64,000 nt of DNA from Chitinophagaceae bacterium (GCA_016720825.1 JADKJV010000003.1:234510-298509), one strand, 5' to 3'. Shown: positions 53,341 through 63,342, counted from the stretch's first letter. Made by a program: numbers and translations. Notes: generated from the letters alone by a model not told the origin.

Positions 53341-53988
53341 ATGGGAGAACTGGAAGCAAATAAATGGTTAGAGAAAATCCAGCAGCCCCGCAAAGGCAAG
53401 CTGAAGATTTACATTGGCATGAGTGCCGGTGTGGGAAAGACTTACCGGATGCTGCAGGAAGCGCATAACCTGCTGCGCAACGGGGTGGATGTGAAAATTG
53501 GTTATGTGGAAACACATAGCAGGAAAGAAACAGAAGCGTTAACAGAAGGATTAACCATTGTGCCCCGGCGGAAAGTGTTTTATAAAGGCAAACAACTGGA
53601 TGAGCTGGATGTACAGGCCATCCTGCTGCTGAATCCGCAAATTGTAATTGTTGATGAGCTGGCACATACCAATATACCCGGCAGTAAGAATGAAAAAAGA
53701 TGGCAGGATGTGATGGATATCCTGGAAGCAGGTATTGATGTGATTTCTGCGGTCAATATCCAGCATATTGAAAGTATTAATGATGATGTGAAGGCAATCA
53801 CGGGAGTGGAGGTTAAAGAACGGGTGCCCGATAAAATGCTCCAGCTCGCCGATGAGGTGGTGAATATTGACCTCACAGCTGATGAACTGATCACCAGGCT
53901 GAAGGAAGGAAAGATCTACGACAGTAACAAAGTGCAGGCCCTGCAGCATAGAAGTGGCCGGGCAGGTGGAACGGAAGGTGGATTATGA
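53341..53988 (+). CDS. kdpD: KdpD sensor half (N-terminal KdpD domain), frame-broken
   Basis: The frame encodes the KdpD sensor domain: Walker A-like GMSAGVGKTYRML (about residues 23-35), GYVETHSR, and VIVDELAHTNIPGSKN. No kinase domain follows, as in Bacteroidota where the sensor part is a separate protein. It runs properly to about 53946 (SNKVQALQ). The expected linker helix between ALQ and EVAGQ is missing and the frame shifts by one, giving a short false end. A loss of about 47 bases would explain both (my estimate from memory of relatives). The remainder of the protein is in the next frame. Confidence 0.85.
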   Translation: MGELEANKWLEKIQQPRKGKLKIYIGMSAGVGKTYRMLQEAHNLLRNGVDVKIGYVETHSRKETEALTEGLTIVPRRKVFYKGKQLDELDVQAILLLNPQIVIVDELAHTNIPGSKNEKRWQDVMDILEAGIDVISAVNIQHIESINDDVKAITGVEVKERVPDKMLQLADEVVNIDLTADELITRLKEGKIYDSNKVQALQHRSGRAGGTEGGL

Positions 53989-54412
53989 GGTAACCTCTGT
54001 TGATAAGAGCTGGAAACATGAACGGTTCCTGGCCTGTATTTCTTCCAATCATGAAATTGCACAGACCATTATCCGGAAAACAGCCCGGCTGGCGTCTTAT
54101 TATAACAGTAAATGGTATGTATTATATGTGCAAACCCCCGGGGAATCGGCCGATAAGATACCTTTGTCTTTACAAAGGCATCTGATCAATAACTTTAAGA
54201 ATGCCACGGAACTGGGCGCTGAAGTGATCCAGAAAACGGGGAAAAATATCAGCCGGGCGATCATGGAAGTGATAGAGGAGAAAGAGATCACCACGGTGTG
54301 TATCGGAAAACCGCATTTGAAGATGTGGCAGATCATTTTAAAGACCAGTGTGTTCAGGGAGCTTTTAAAAACATTATCCAGGAATGATGTTGACCTGGTA
54401 ATTTTATCATAA
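53954..54412 (+). CDS. KdpD sensor half, Usp-domain remainder after frame break
   Basis: The useful sequence begins at about 53951 (EVAGQVERKVDYEV) and holds the universal-stress-protein-like domain of KdpD (HERFLACISSNHEIAQTIIRKTARLASYYN, then FKNATELGAEVIQKTGKNISRAIMEVI and NDVDLVILS). The ATG at 53954 is incidental unless the break has made it a separate gene. The stop overlaps the next ATG by one base. Confidence 0.75.
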   Translation: MAGQVERKVDYEVTSVDKSWKHERFLACISSNHEIAQTIIRKTARLASYYNSKWYVLYVQTPGESADKIPLSLQRHLINNFKNATELGAEVIQKTGKNISRAIMEVIEEKEITTVCIGKPHLKMWQIILKTSVFRELLKTLSRNDVDLVILS

Positions 54413-56103
54413 TGTCCATTACTGTAAAACAGAAAATCCGTCTGGGGACTTTATTCCTTTTTTCCCTGTTGTTACTTTCAGGCGGGGTAAGCATTTACCA
54501 TCTGGTGAGGATGCAAAATGATTCAAAAGAAATCCTGAAGGATAATTATGAGTCGTTGAGTTATTCCCATGGTATGATGGAGGTGCTCGACAGTGCGCCT
54601 GTTATATCGGGAAAGTCTGCGGCAGTTTTTGACAGTTTATTGAAATTACAGGAGGATAATATTACGGAGCCGGGAGAAAGTGATATTACATCAAGCATCA
54701 GGCAGCATTTTAATATGTACCAGTCAGGCGATACCTCCGGGGTTGCCTTGCAAAAGGTGAAAACAGGTATCCTGGATGTGATGGCGCTGAATATGACCGC
54801 AATCCAGGTCAAAAACCAGAAGGCTAATAAGACGGCGGAAAATGCATTGACTTATATTTCGCTGATAGCAGGTGTCATCCTGATTGTCGGTTTTACATTC
54901 TCCTACAATTTCCCTTCTGTACTTACCTCGCCGATCCATACCCTGAATGAAGGGATCATGGAGATCAGTAAAAAAAATTATCATTTCCGGATTCACCTTG
55001 ACCGGAAAGATGAATTCGGGCAGATGGCGGGTTCATTTAATGATATGGCTGAAAGGCTGGAATATTTTGAGAACAGCAATCTGAATAAAATCATTTTTGA
55101 AAAAACCAGGGCTGAAGCAGTGATCAACAGCCTGAAAGAGGCGAGTATCGGGTTTGATAAAAAAGGGATCGTGCTTTTTGCCAACGACCAGGCCCTGCAG
55201 TTGCTGGGAATGCAGTCAAAAGAACTGATCGGGCACCCGGTAGAAGAAGTGGCCGGGAAGAACGACCTGCTGCGGTTCCTGCTGGAAGAAAAAGGAAGCA
55301 TGCCTTTTAAGATTGTGGTTGATAACCGGGAAAATTATTTTACCAAAGAAGTGGTGGAGATCGCCCAGGATAACAGCAGCAGTAAAGTGATCATTCTGCG
55401 CAATATCACTTCGTTTAAAGAACTCGATGTGGCTAAAACGAATTTCATTGCCACGATATCACATGAATTGAAAACACCGCTCGCCTCATCCGGGTTTAGT
55501 ATAAAACTATTGGAAGACGAAAGGGTAGGGCAACTTTCTGCAGAGCAGAAGGACCTGATTCAAAACCTGAAACAGGATAACCAGCGGATGCTGCGCATAC
55601 TGAGTGAGCTGCTGAATATGTCGCAGGTAGAAGCCGGGAAGATCCAGCTGGATATTGTTGAAATTATCCCCGAAGAACTGGCAGATACCGCAATCAATGC
55701 AGTAATGAATAGCGCCGGGCAGAAAAATATCAGCGTTCAAAAAGAATATGGGAAAGAACTGCGGAAGGTTTTTGCTGATCACGAAAAAACCGGGTGGGTG
55801 TTAAATAATTTCCTGACCAATGCGGTAAAACATTCCCCGGAAAACAGCACGGTTACTGTCAGCATTAAACAGGTTGAAAAAAATATTGAGTTCGCTGTAT
55901 CAGACCACGGCCCGGGCATCTCCTCTGAATATTCTACCCGTGTGTTTGAGCGGTTCTTCAAAGTGCCCGGATCCAAATCTGGCGGTACCGGACTTGGCCT
56001 CGCGATCTCCAAAGAATTGATTGAAGCGCAAGGTGGACAAATCTGGGTAAAAAGTGAAATAGGATCGGGGAGTGTGTTTGGGTTTACGTTGCCTGCTGTT
56101 TAA
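54412..56103 (+). CDS. Membrane histidine kinase with HAMP and PAS domains
   Basis: The 563 residues show a first membrane helix (11-31), a periplasmic helical region, a second helix (about 148-170), HAMP (about 170-225), PAS (about 235-335), the phospho-acceptor helix with H351 in TISHELKTPLAS, and a HATPase domain (NNFLTNAVKHSP, DHGPGISSEYS, GGTGLGLAISKEL). It is coupled to the KdpD sensor half by a one-base overlap. It may take input from that sensor or pair with the NtrC-type regulator at 46-47 kb. Neither link can be proved here. Confidence 0.9.
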   Translation: MSITVKQKIRLGTLFLFSLLLLSGGVSIYHLVRMQNDSKEILKDNYESLSYSHGMMEVLDSAPVISGKSAAVFDSLLKLQEDNITEPGESDITSSIRQHFNMYQSGDTSGVALQKVKTGILDVMALNMTAIQVKNQKANKTAENALTYISLIAGVILIVGFTFSYNFPSVLTSPIHTLNEGIMEISKKNYHFRIHLDRKDEFGQMAGSFNDMAERLEYFENSNLNKIIFEKTRAEAVINSLKEASIGFDKKGIVLFANDQALQLLGMQSKELIGHPVEEVAGKNDLLRFLLEEKGSMPFKIVVDNRENYFTKEVVEIAQDNSSSKVIILRNITSFKELDVAKTNFIATISHELKTPLASSGFSIKLLEDERVGQLSAEQKDLIQNLKQDNQRMLRILSELLNMSQVEAGKIQLDIVEIIPEELADTAINAVMNSAGQKNISVQKEYGKELRKVFADHEKTGWVLNNFLTNAVKHSPENSTVTVSIKQVEKNIEFAVSDHGPGISSEYSTRVFERFFKVPGSKSGGTGLGLAISKELIEAQGGQIWVKSEIGSGSVFGFTLPAV

Positions 56104-56123
56104 AAGTGTAACAATAGCATAGT

Positions 56124-56220
56124 CTAAATTCTAAATTCTAAATTCTAAATTCAAATTCCAAATTCCAAATTCCAAATCCCCAATTCCAAATCCCCAATTC
56201 CAAGTTCCAAATTCCCCCAA
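56124..56220. repeat. Heptamer microsatellite
   Basis: Four perfect CTAAATT units (56124-56151) are followed by degenerate CCAAATT, CCAAATC and CCCAATT copies up to about 56220. It lies between the kdp region and giant gene B. Such AT-rich heptamer tracts occur between genes in many Bacteroidota. No coding role is likely. Confidence 0.85.
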
Positions 56221-56335
56221 GGGCTTCCCGCTTACAAACTTCTTTCAAAAGACTATTACAATCCGAAAGAAATAAATATATTGGGTTACCGTTTTTCGGT
56301 ACCTAACCATAACCAACCATCAAACCAATTCCATT

Positions 56336-59300
56336 ATGAGAAAGCTTTCTCTCATTGTGCTGTCCTTCCTTTTCATTTCCCTTACTTCAAACGCCCAGTC
56401 AGATTGTTCCAGCGCTGTTGTCATATGTGGCAACACTACAGCCTTTAACCCCAGCGGGGTAGGTAATAAACTGGAACAACTGGCCTGCGGAGGTATTGAA
56501 CATAACAGTATCTGGATGGCATTCCAGGCCAAAGCAAGCGGCAAACTGAATTTTGTAATCCGTCCTACCACACTGGCTGGTTTGCCAGTCGTAACAGATG
56601 TGGACTGGAGTTTATATCAATTACCTGGTGCACCCGGTGTTTCAAACTGTGATAACAAAACCCAGATCAGTTGTAATTTTGCGGGATCTTCCACTGTTTT
56701 TGGTATTGCCGGGGCTACCGGGATGGCTTCACCACCTTTTACAGCTTCCCAGTTTAATCCGGGTGTGGATGTTACCCTGGGTACCTGGTATGTACTGATC
56801 GTGGATCAGTTTGCAAACACTGTCCCGCTATTATTAAATGTACAATTTACCGGAAACCCCGAGTCATCTGGGCTGAATTCAACGCCGGGCATATTTGATA
56901 ACCGCCCGGATTTTACAGTAAATACTTTAAGTGCCTGTAGTGGCTCGTATGGTTTCGTAAGCAGTTCGGTTGCGGTATCCGGTATTGCATCTTATGCCTG
57001 GAATTTTGGAGATGGCAGCACGGCTAACACTGCAAATCCCAATCACACGTATGTGACTCCCGGAACTTATTACGTCAGCCTGACTGTAACCGATAATAAC
57101 GGTTGCAATAGTTTCATCCGCAAGCAGGTTGTATATAATAATACCCCACCGGCTGTGAATGCTGCCGGGCTTTTTGTAACACCGGCCTGTTCCAATTCAA
57201 ATAACGGGACACTGACTGTTGTTACAACAGGTGCTACCACACCCGGAGTAACCGGTGGTACCCCGCCTTATACATATGAGTTGGTCTCTCCGTCGCCTGT
57301 AGTTATTTCTCCCCAATCATCCAATTCATTCAGCGGACTTGCACCCGGTACCTATACCGTTAAAGTAACGGATGCCTGTGGTAAATCAGCTACTGGTAAT
57401 GTTACAATCTCTCAAGTCGCCACAAATTCAACAATTGGTTTAGGAATCCAGAATATCCAGGCGGCTTGCGGAAGCAGTCCTACTGGTTCAGCAACCATTT
57501 TCGCCAATGGTACCACGGCTCCATATACCATGGCGCTGGTAACCAGTTCACCGGTTACTACCGGGGCATTACCCGCACTGCAACGAGACCCGATTACTTC
57601 TACTTATTATACAACTTTTACAAACCTCTTGCCTGGATTATATACTGTTGAGGCAACAGATGGTTGTGGGAAAGTCCGCCGGGCAACGTTTACAGTAACC
57701 GCATCAACAGTACCAACCGCAAACACGGTATCAAGCCCATCTTGTGCAGGAACAGCCACAGGCACACTGACTGTATCTGCAACTGCAGCTAACGGTTTGT
57801 CGGCTAACGGCTCACCGGGTACATTTCAATACGCACTGATCGCGCCTTCACCAATAACAAGGCCTTTCCAGAATTCATCCGTTTTTGAAAACCTGTTCCC
57901 CGGCACTTATACAATTGCTGTAAGAGATGCTTGCGGGAATATCGGAACCGCAACGAGTACGGTGGGTACAGCGGCGGCACCCAATTTCGGGACTTCATTC
58001 ACTTCCATTTCCTGTCCGAACGGATCAACTGGTTCTATCGAAGTCCAGCAGGGTACTGTTGCCGGTGGTGGTTCACCGTATACATTTGAACTGATTGCAC
58101 CTTCACCGGTGCTCCGTCCAGCCCAGAATGATAACGCATTTAATAATCTTCCTCCGGGAACCTATACAGTCAGGCTGAAAGATGTTTGCGGTACACCAGC
58201 CATCACAACGGTAACTGTAAATGCCGCTTCCGCACCAACGTTCACAACAACGCTAACAGCAAGTTGCACTACACCGGCTGCGGGAACGATCACAGTTGCT
58301 CCGGGTGCCACGTCCATTTCACCATATACATTTGAGCTGATCAGTCCGGGGGGTGCGATCCGACCACCACAAGGCAGTAATATTGCCAATTCAACCAGCA
58401 GCATTTTTACCGGACTCAACCAGGGATTCTATACTGTGCGGATGACTGATGGTTGCGGGGTTCCTGTAACCGGAACGGCAACAATTGCTGCGCCGGTTGC
58501 ACTGGCTTTCCCTGCAGGATCTGTTTCAATTCCTTCCTGCAGCGCATCTTCTACCGGTCAGATTACTGTGGCACAGCCCACATCCGGACTTGGTGCTTAT
58601 AAATATGAACTGATTGCTCCATCACCGGTTACCAGGGCACCGCAATACAGCAGGGTGTTTAATAATTTACCTGATGGGAATTATACCATCCGCATCACTG
58701 ATTCCTGCGGAACGCAGGTTGATAACAGTGCCACGCCACTGGCTTTGGCCGTTGCTGCTGCTCCGGGTCTTTCCGTTAGCAATACAAACAGTTGCGCAAC
58801 CAACACCGGAACTATAACATGTACAGCGACCGCCGCTAACCAGGGTGGAGGCCCATATCTTTTTGCATTAATTGCACCTTCAGCTGTAACAAGACCAGAC
58901 CAGACATCACCCATATTTACTGGCTTACCTGCCGGCGCTTATACTGTCCAGATTACTGACCAGTGCGGGCAAACCGGTACCACAACAACAACCATTGCAG
59001 TTGCCGGTGCATTTTCACCTGCAGCAGGCGGCAGTATTGTGAGTTGTAACGGCAGCGGGTATTATGGCCAGATTATAGTTACCAGTCCGCAGAACTTTAC
59101 ATCCGGAGGACCTATACCTCCCGGCAGCGGCGGAGGCCCTTATACTTTTGCCGTATATGATGCAACCAATACAACGCTTATTGCAGGACCGCAGGCTTCC
59201 AACGTTTTTTCAACGATAACCCCGCTTGCGGGTTCGCCTACACACACCATCCGGGTAACGGATGGTTGCGGAAATACGGGTACAACAACGGTTACAATTA

Positions 59301-60298
59301 ATCTTCCTACTGCATTAGCAGCTGCAACTATTACAGCGACCACTGCTTCCTGTGCGGCTTCTAATACAGGCGTTATAAAGGTGACTACTGGCAGCAATGG
59401 TGGATTGGCTCCTTATAACTATTCATTGATAGATGCAAACACTTTAGCGGTAGTAGCTGGTCCGCAAACCAGCACCACCTTTAATGATGTACCGGCCAAT
59501 GCAACCGGTTATTTAGTGAAAACAACCGATGCCTGTGGAAATACAATCAACTCGGCTACTGCATTATTATTCCCGGCTGCTGTTGCGCCAACTGCTTCTG
59601 TTGTAACCACGGCTTCCTGTGCTTCCCCATCTACCGGAATCATTGTAGTAACGCCGGGAACCGGATCAACCTTAGCCGGTGGTACATTCAGCTATGCATT
59701 ATATGATGCGGGCAATACAGTACAAGTGGCAGGAACACAATCCAGCCCTGTATTTAATAACGTGGCCGCAGGAAATTATACCGTTCGTATTACAGACCGG
59801 TGCGGAACCACAGGTACAGTGGCAGCAAACGTTGCGTCTGGTGCATCAACACCTACTGCTTCCGGTACTGCAACAGGAACCTGCACAGGTGGAAATACGG
59901 GTACTATCAGGGGTGCATCAACAGGTGGTTCACTTCCGGTGACCTTTACACTGGTTGACCAGGTAACTGCTTCAATTGTTGCAGGACCGCAGGCTGACAG
60001 TATTTTCAGTGGTCTTTCTGCCGGTACCTATATTGTGCGGGTTACTGATGCCTGCGGTACAGTGACGAATTCTGCGAATGTTGTGTTAGGTGATCTTACC
60101 GGTACACCTACAATTACTACAACCAGTGCAATTGACTGCAGCGGATCTGCTACTTTGAGCGGATATGGTGCTTCCGGTAACAACGGCCCATATACGTATG
60201 CCATTTGTTCCGGTGCAGGTTGCACCACTTTTGAGTGCCTTCGGAGCTTCCAGCACATTTACAGTGAATACCAGCGGTACTTACCGGATAGCGGTTAA
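56336..60298 (+). CDS. Giant secreted protein B, N-terminal frame with PKD and SprB-like repeats (frameshifted)
   Basis: The frame starts with a signal peptide (RKLSLIVLSFLFISLTSNAQ), then a CUB-like/jelly-roll region (about 20-190). A PKD domain follows at about 195-270 (SYAWNFGDGSTANTANPNHTY, PGTYYVSLTVTDNNG). About twelve SprB-like units of roughly 85-110 residues come next (A-CGxSxTGxxTV, PYTYELxxPSPV, FxxLxPGTYTVxVTDACG) from about 57170 to 60110. SprB-type repeats occur in gliding-motility adhesins. The frame breaks at about 60231-60234, where an extra G interrupts an otherwise perfect continuation in the next frame. Confidence 0.85.
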   Translation: MRKLSLIVLSFLFISLTSNAQSDCSSAVVICGNTTAFNPSGVGNKLEQLACGGIEHNSIWMAFQAKASGKLNFVIRPTTLAGLPVVTDVDWSLYQLPGAPGVSNCDNKTQISCNFAGSSTVFGIAGATGMASPPFTASQFNPGVDVTLGTWYVLIVDQFANTVPLLLNVQFTGNPESSGLNSTPGIFDNRPDFTVNTLSACSGSYGFVSSSVAVSGIASYAWNFGDGSTANTANPNHTYVTPGTYYVSLTVTDNNGCNSFIRKQVVYNNTPPAVNAAGLFVTPACSNSNNGTLTVVTTGATTPGVTGGTPPYTYELVSPSPVVISPQSSNSFSGLAPGTYTVKVTDACGKSATGNVTISQVATNSTIGLGIQNIQAACGSSPTGSATIFANGTTAPYTMALVTSSPVTTGALPALQRDPITSTYYTTFTNLLPGLYTVEATDGCGKVRRATFTVTASTVPTANTVSSPSCAGTATGTLTVSATAANGLSANGSPGTFQYALIAPSPITRPFQNSSVFENLFPGTYTIAVRDACGNIGTATSTVGTAAAPNFGTSFTSISCPNGSTGSIEVQQGTVAGGGSPYTFELIAPSPVLRPAQNDNAFNNLPPGTYTVRLKDVCGTPAITTVTVNAASAPTFTTTLTASCTTPAAGTITVAPGATSISPYTFELISPGGAIRPPQGSNIANSTSSIFTGLNQGFYTVRMTDGCGVPVTGTATIAAPVALAFPAGSVSIPSCSASSTGQITVAQPTSGLGAYKYELIAPSPVTRAPQYSRVFNNLPDGNYTIRITDSCGTQVDNSATPLALAVAAAPGLSVSNTNSCATNTGTITCTATAANQGGGPYLFALIAPSAVTRPDQTSPIFTGLPAGAYTVQITDQCGQTGTTTTTIAVAGAFSPAAGGSIVSCNGSGYYGQIIVTSPQNFTSGGPIPPGSGGGPYTFAVYDATNTTLIAGPQASNVFSTITPLAGSPTHTIRVTDGCGNTGTTTVTINLPTALAAATITATTASCAASNTGVIKVTTGSNGGLAPYNYSLIDANTLAVVAGPQTSTTFNDVPANATGYLVKTTDACGNTINSATALLFPAAVAPTASVVTTASCASPSTGIIVVTPGTGSTLAGGTFSYALYDAGNTVQVAGTQSSPVFNNVAAGNYTVRITDRCGTTGTVAANVASGASTPTASGTATGTCTGGNTGTIRGASTGGSLPVTFTLVDQVTASIVAGPQADSIFSGLSAGTYIVRVTDACGTVTNSANVVLGDLTGTPTITTTSAIDCSGSATLSGYGASGNNGPYTYAICSGAGCTTFECLRSFQHIYSEYQRYLPDSG

Positions 60299-61871
60299 AG
60301 ACCGGTGCGGTAATCAAACATCGTCTTCAGATATTACAGTTACGATCCCCACTAAAGCAGTGGTGACAGGCGTAACTAAAAATACCAGTTGCGGACCGAC
60401 TACAATCAACGTTACATTCAGCAGTGTCCCCAACACGCCTTATTATAGTGTGGATGGCGCTAACTTTTCACCAACTATTGGTACAATTGGTATCGGCACA
60501 CACGATGTCCGTGTAGCCGACTTCAATGCCGGTGTATTCGGATGCGCGAGTGATCCGTTTAGTTTCTTTGTGGGGACAACGCCTTCTGTCACAAATCCAT
60601 TGCTGACCAGTGCACCAGGTGGTGTGTTCTTCAGCGAGGCCTTTACACAAACCGGCGGCGAGGCACCAATTTCATACACAACAGTCAGTGTATTGCCCAA
60701 CGGCTTAACATTATCAACAGCCGGTGTACTCGGTGGTACACCCATACAAAGCGGCACTTTCCCGATTGTAGTTACCGCGACCGATGCAAACGGATGTATC
60801 GGAACCGGCAGTACCTATAATCTGACAATTACCTGTTTGCCGCCAACCGCCATTGCAACTCCTGCTTCCCAGTCAACCTGCTCAGGCTCTGCCATTACAA
60901 CCATTGTATTATCAGGAACAGCCACCAGCTTTAGCTGGACCCGTGATAATACAGTTTCTGTAACCGGCATTGCTGCCAGCGGTTCCGGGGATATCAGCGG
61001 CACTTTAACCAATACCACCAGTTCACCGGTTACGGTAACATTTACCATCAATTCAACAGATGGTACTTGCAGCGGTGTGCCGATTACTGCTACAGTGGTT
61101 GTGAGCCCACAGCCCAGTACAGCTACAGCAGGCCCAGATCAGAGTTCCTGTCAGAATCCTACTGCAACAATGGCTGCTAACACCCCTGTATCAGGCACAG
61201 GTGTCTGGACACAAATAGCAGGTCCTGTTACGGCCACAATTTTTTTACCCAGGAGCTCCCAACACAACTATTGGGGATTAAACACTTTAGGAACATATCC
61301 ATTCCGCTGGACGATTTCCAGTGCGCCTTGTACAGCATCATTTGATGATGTGGACATTGTAGTGAACCCTTTGCCTGCAGCCTTTACGCTTGCCGGTGGT
61401 GGTATATATTGCCCGGGTACAGTAACACTTACAGGTCCTGTTGATCCTAACTATACATATGGATGGGCATCAAGTCTGACAGGTATCGCCTCCCCCAATT
61501 CATTTACAGTATTTGGTGGAACCACCTCAACACAGGATGTTACTGCATCCAGTGTATACCGCCTCAGCGTAACCAACCAGTTTGGTTGTTCTGCTTCAGA
61601 TACTGCAGCAGTCAGCCTGAGTGATTATGTTTTCACTGGTTCATTAGCTGTCGGGGATGCTCAGCAAACGGGAAGGTTGAATCGTTTCGCCAATCTTTCA
61701 ACCTGTGCCGCACCTAAAGCCTGCCCGCTCACTTTTACCACAGGGAGGGCGAGGTTCTATGACAATTATACAATCACAAACCCGAGAAATGTACCTGTTT
61801 GTGCAACAATCAGTGTTGCCTCCTCCTGTGGGTACAACTTTATTCTCTGCGGCCTATACACCTCCATTTAA
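60165..61871 (+). CDS. Giant secreted protein B, second frame
   Basis: The meaningful part begins at about 60234 (SAFGASSTFTVNTSGTYRIAVKDRCG), completing a SprB-like repeat. It continues through putative Ig-like units (TSAPGGVFFSEAFTQTGGEAP), a unit resembling the 84-residue repeat of giant protein A (AGPDQSSCQNPTATMAANTPVSGTGVWT), and other beta-rich blocks. The frame fails at the GGG of 61830-61832, where one G is extra compared with the continuation. It is not an independent gene. Confidence 0.75.
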   Translation: MVLPVTTAHIRMPFVPVQVAPLLSAFGASSTFTVNTSGTYRIAVKDRCGNQTSSSDITVTIPTKAVVTGVTKNTSCGPTTINVTFSSVPNTPYYSVDGANFSPTIGTIGIGTHDVRVADFNAGVFGCASDPFSFFVGTTPSVTNPLLTSAPGGVFFSEAFTQTGGEAPISYTTVSVLPNGLTLSTAGVLGGTPIQSGTFPIVVTATDANGCIGTGSTYNLTITCLPPTAIATPASQSTCSGSAITTIVLSGTATSFSWTRDNTVSVTGIAASGSGDISGTLTNTTSSPVTVTFTINSTDGTCSGVPITATVVVSPQPSTATAGPDQSSCQNPTATMAANTPVSGTGVWTQIAGPVTATIFLPRSSQHNYWGLNTLGTYPFRWTISSAPCTASFDDVDIVVNPLPAAFTLAGGGIYCPGTVTLTGPVDPNYTYGWASSLTGIASPNSFTVFGGTTSTQDVTASSVYRLSVTNQFGCSASDTAAVSLSDYVFTGSLAVGDAQQTGRLNRFANLSTCAAPKACPLTFTTGRARFYDNYTITNPRNVPVCATISVASSCGYNFILCGLYTSI

Positions 61872-63342
61872 CCCTGCCAGCCTTTGTGCAAACTACCTGG
61901 GGGATCATGGTTCTTCATTCCCGGGATTCGCTTTCTACCAGGTTACAGTACCGGCTAACGGAACTATTGATGTCGTGGTACATGAAGTAAATGTCGGCAC
62001 GGGTTGCAGTTCATACCAGTTAACCGTGGATATGCCACGTGATCTTTCTTTGATTACTGCATCTCCGTCTGTATTGAATTGTTCAGGCACATCTGTCCTC
62101 ACAGCTCCTGTTGCCAACAGTTATGTATGGTCACCCGGCGGCGCAACTACATCAAGCATCACCACTTCACCATTAGTAGCTACTACTAAGTTTTATGCTA
62201 CTATGGGATATGGCAATGCCGGTTGTACACGTCAGGATTCAGTAACGGTTACAGTAAACAGTACACCCATTACGCTGAATTGTCCAACCAATACAACTGT
62301 AGCAGCTTGTCAGACACAGTCTGCTGTGAATCTCCAGTTTGCGGCCTGGCTGGCAACAGCATCAGGCAGCGGTGGTTCAAACGGAGTGCTCACGAATAAT
62401 AATACCGGAGCACCTTCGGCCTGCGGAGGCAGTACTACGGTAACATTTACTTATACGAATGACTGTGTGCCTTTGACTACTACCTGTCAGTCTACCTTTA
62501 CTGTTTCGTCAGCTCCACCAGTCAATTTATCTTGCCCAACAAACACAACAGTAGCTGCCTGTCAGACACAGGCTGCTGTCAATACCCAGTTCGCTACATG
62601 GCTGGCAACTGCTACAGCCAGCGGCGGATGCAATGGTGTTTTAACCAATAATAATACGGGCGCACCATCAGCATGTGGCGGTAGTACAACTGTAACGTTT
62701 ACTTACACCAGCAGTTGTTCGCCGATAACCACTACTTGTCAGTCTACATTTACAGTTTCGGCAGCTCCAACGGTTGTTTTGACTTGTCCAACCAACACAA
62801 CAGTAGCTGCTTGTCAGACACAGTCTGCGGTCAATACCCAATTTGCAACATGGCTGGCAAATTCATCAGCAAGCGGTGGATGCAATGGCGTTTTAACCAA
62901 TAATAATACTGGTGCGCCATCCGCTTGTGGCGGCAGTACAACAGTTACGTTTACATACAACAGCAGTTGTGCACCGGCAATTACCACATGTCAGGCTACA
63001 TTCACAGTAGCTGCACCTTCAACAGTTACGCTGACTTGTCCAACCAACACAACGGTTGCTGCTTGTCAGACACAAGCTGCGGTTAATCTCCAGTTTGCAA
63101 CCTGGCTGGCAACAGCATCAGCAAGCGGTGGATGCAATGGTGTGCTAACCAATAATAATACTGGCGCACCGTCCGCATGTGGCGGCAGTACAACTGTCAC
63201 GTTTACTTATACCAGCAGTTGTGCTCCTGTAACTACAACCTGCCAGGCTACATTTACAGTTTCTGCTGCGCCTGCGGTTGTTTTGACATGCCCAACTAAT
63301 ACAACTGTTGCTGCGTGTCGAACACAAGCTGCAGATCAATAG
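61705..63342 (+). CDS. Giant secreted protein B, third frame with 84-residue repeats
   Basis: The meaningful part begins at about 61833 (TTLFSAAYTPPFNPASLC...). It has a jelly-roll-like end, an Ig-like unit, and then four intact copies and part of a fifth copy of an 84-residue unit (CPTNTTVAACQTQAAVNTQF, WLATASASGGCNG, VLTNNNTGAPSACGGSTTV, TTTCQATFTVSAAP). Each copy has conserved Cys. The frame ends at 63342 because of several base differences near 63318-63345. It is part of the same secreted protein. Confidence 0.78.
   Translation: MPHLKPARSLLPQGGRGSMTIIQSQTREMYLFVQQSVLPPPVGTTLFSAAYTPPFNPASLCANYLGDHGSSFPGFAFYQVTVPANGTIDVVVHEVNVGTGCSSYQLTVDMPRDLSLITASPSVLNCSGTSVLTAPVANSYVWSPGGATTSSITTSPLVATTKFYATMGYGNAGCTRQDSVTVTVNSTPITLNCPTNTTVAACQTQSAVNLQFAAWLATASGSGGSNGVLTNNNTGAPSACGGSTTVTFTYTNDCVPLTTTCQSTFTVSSAPPVNLSCPTNTTVAACQTQAAVNTQFATWLATATASGGCNGVLTNNNTGAPSACGGSTTVTFTYTSSCSPITTTCQSTFTVSAAPTVVLTCPTNTTVAACQTQSAVNTQFATWLANSSASGGCNGVLTNNNTGAPSACGGSTTVTFTYNSSCAPAITTCQATFTVAAPSTVTLTCPTNTTVAACQTQAAVNLQFATWLATASASGGCNGVLTNNNTGAPSACGGSTTVTFTYTSSCAPVTTTCQATFTVSAAPAVVLTCPTNTTVAACRTQAADQ

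Noticed and set aside
56285..56306. Imperfect inverted repeat GGTTACCG ... CGGTACC before giant gene B
   Set aside because: The arms mismatch by one base, no T-run follows, and there is no evidence that separates it from chance.
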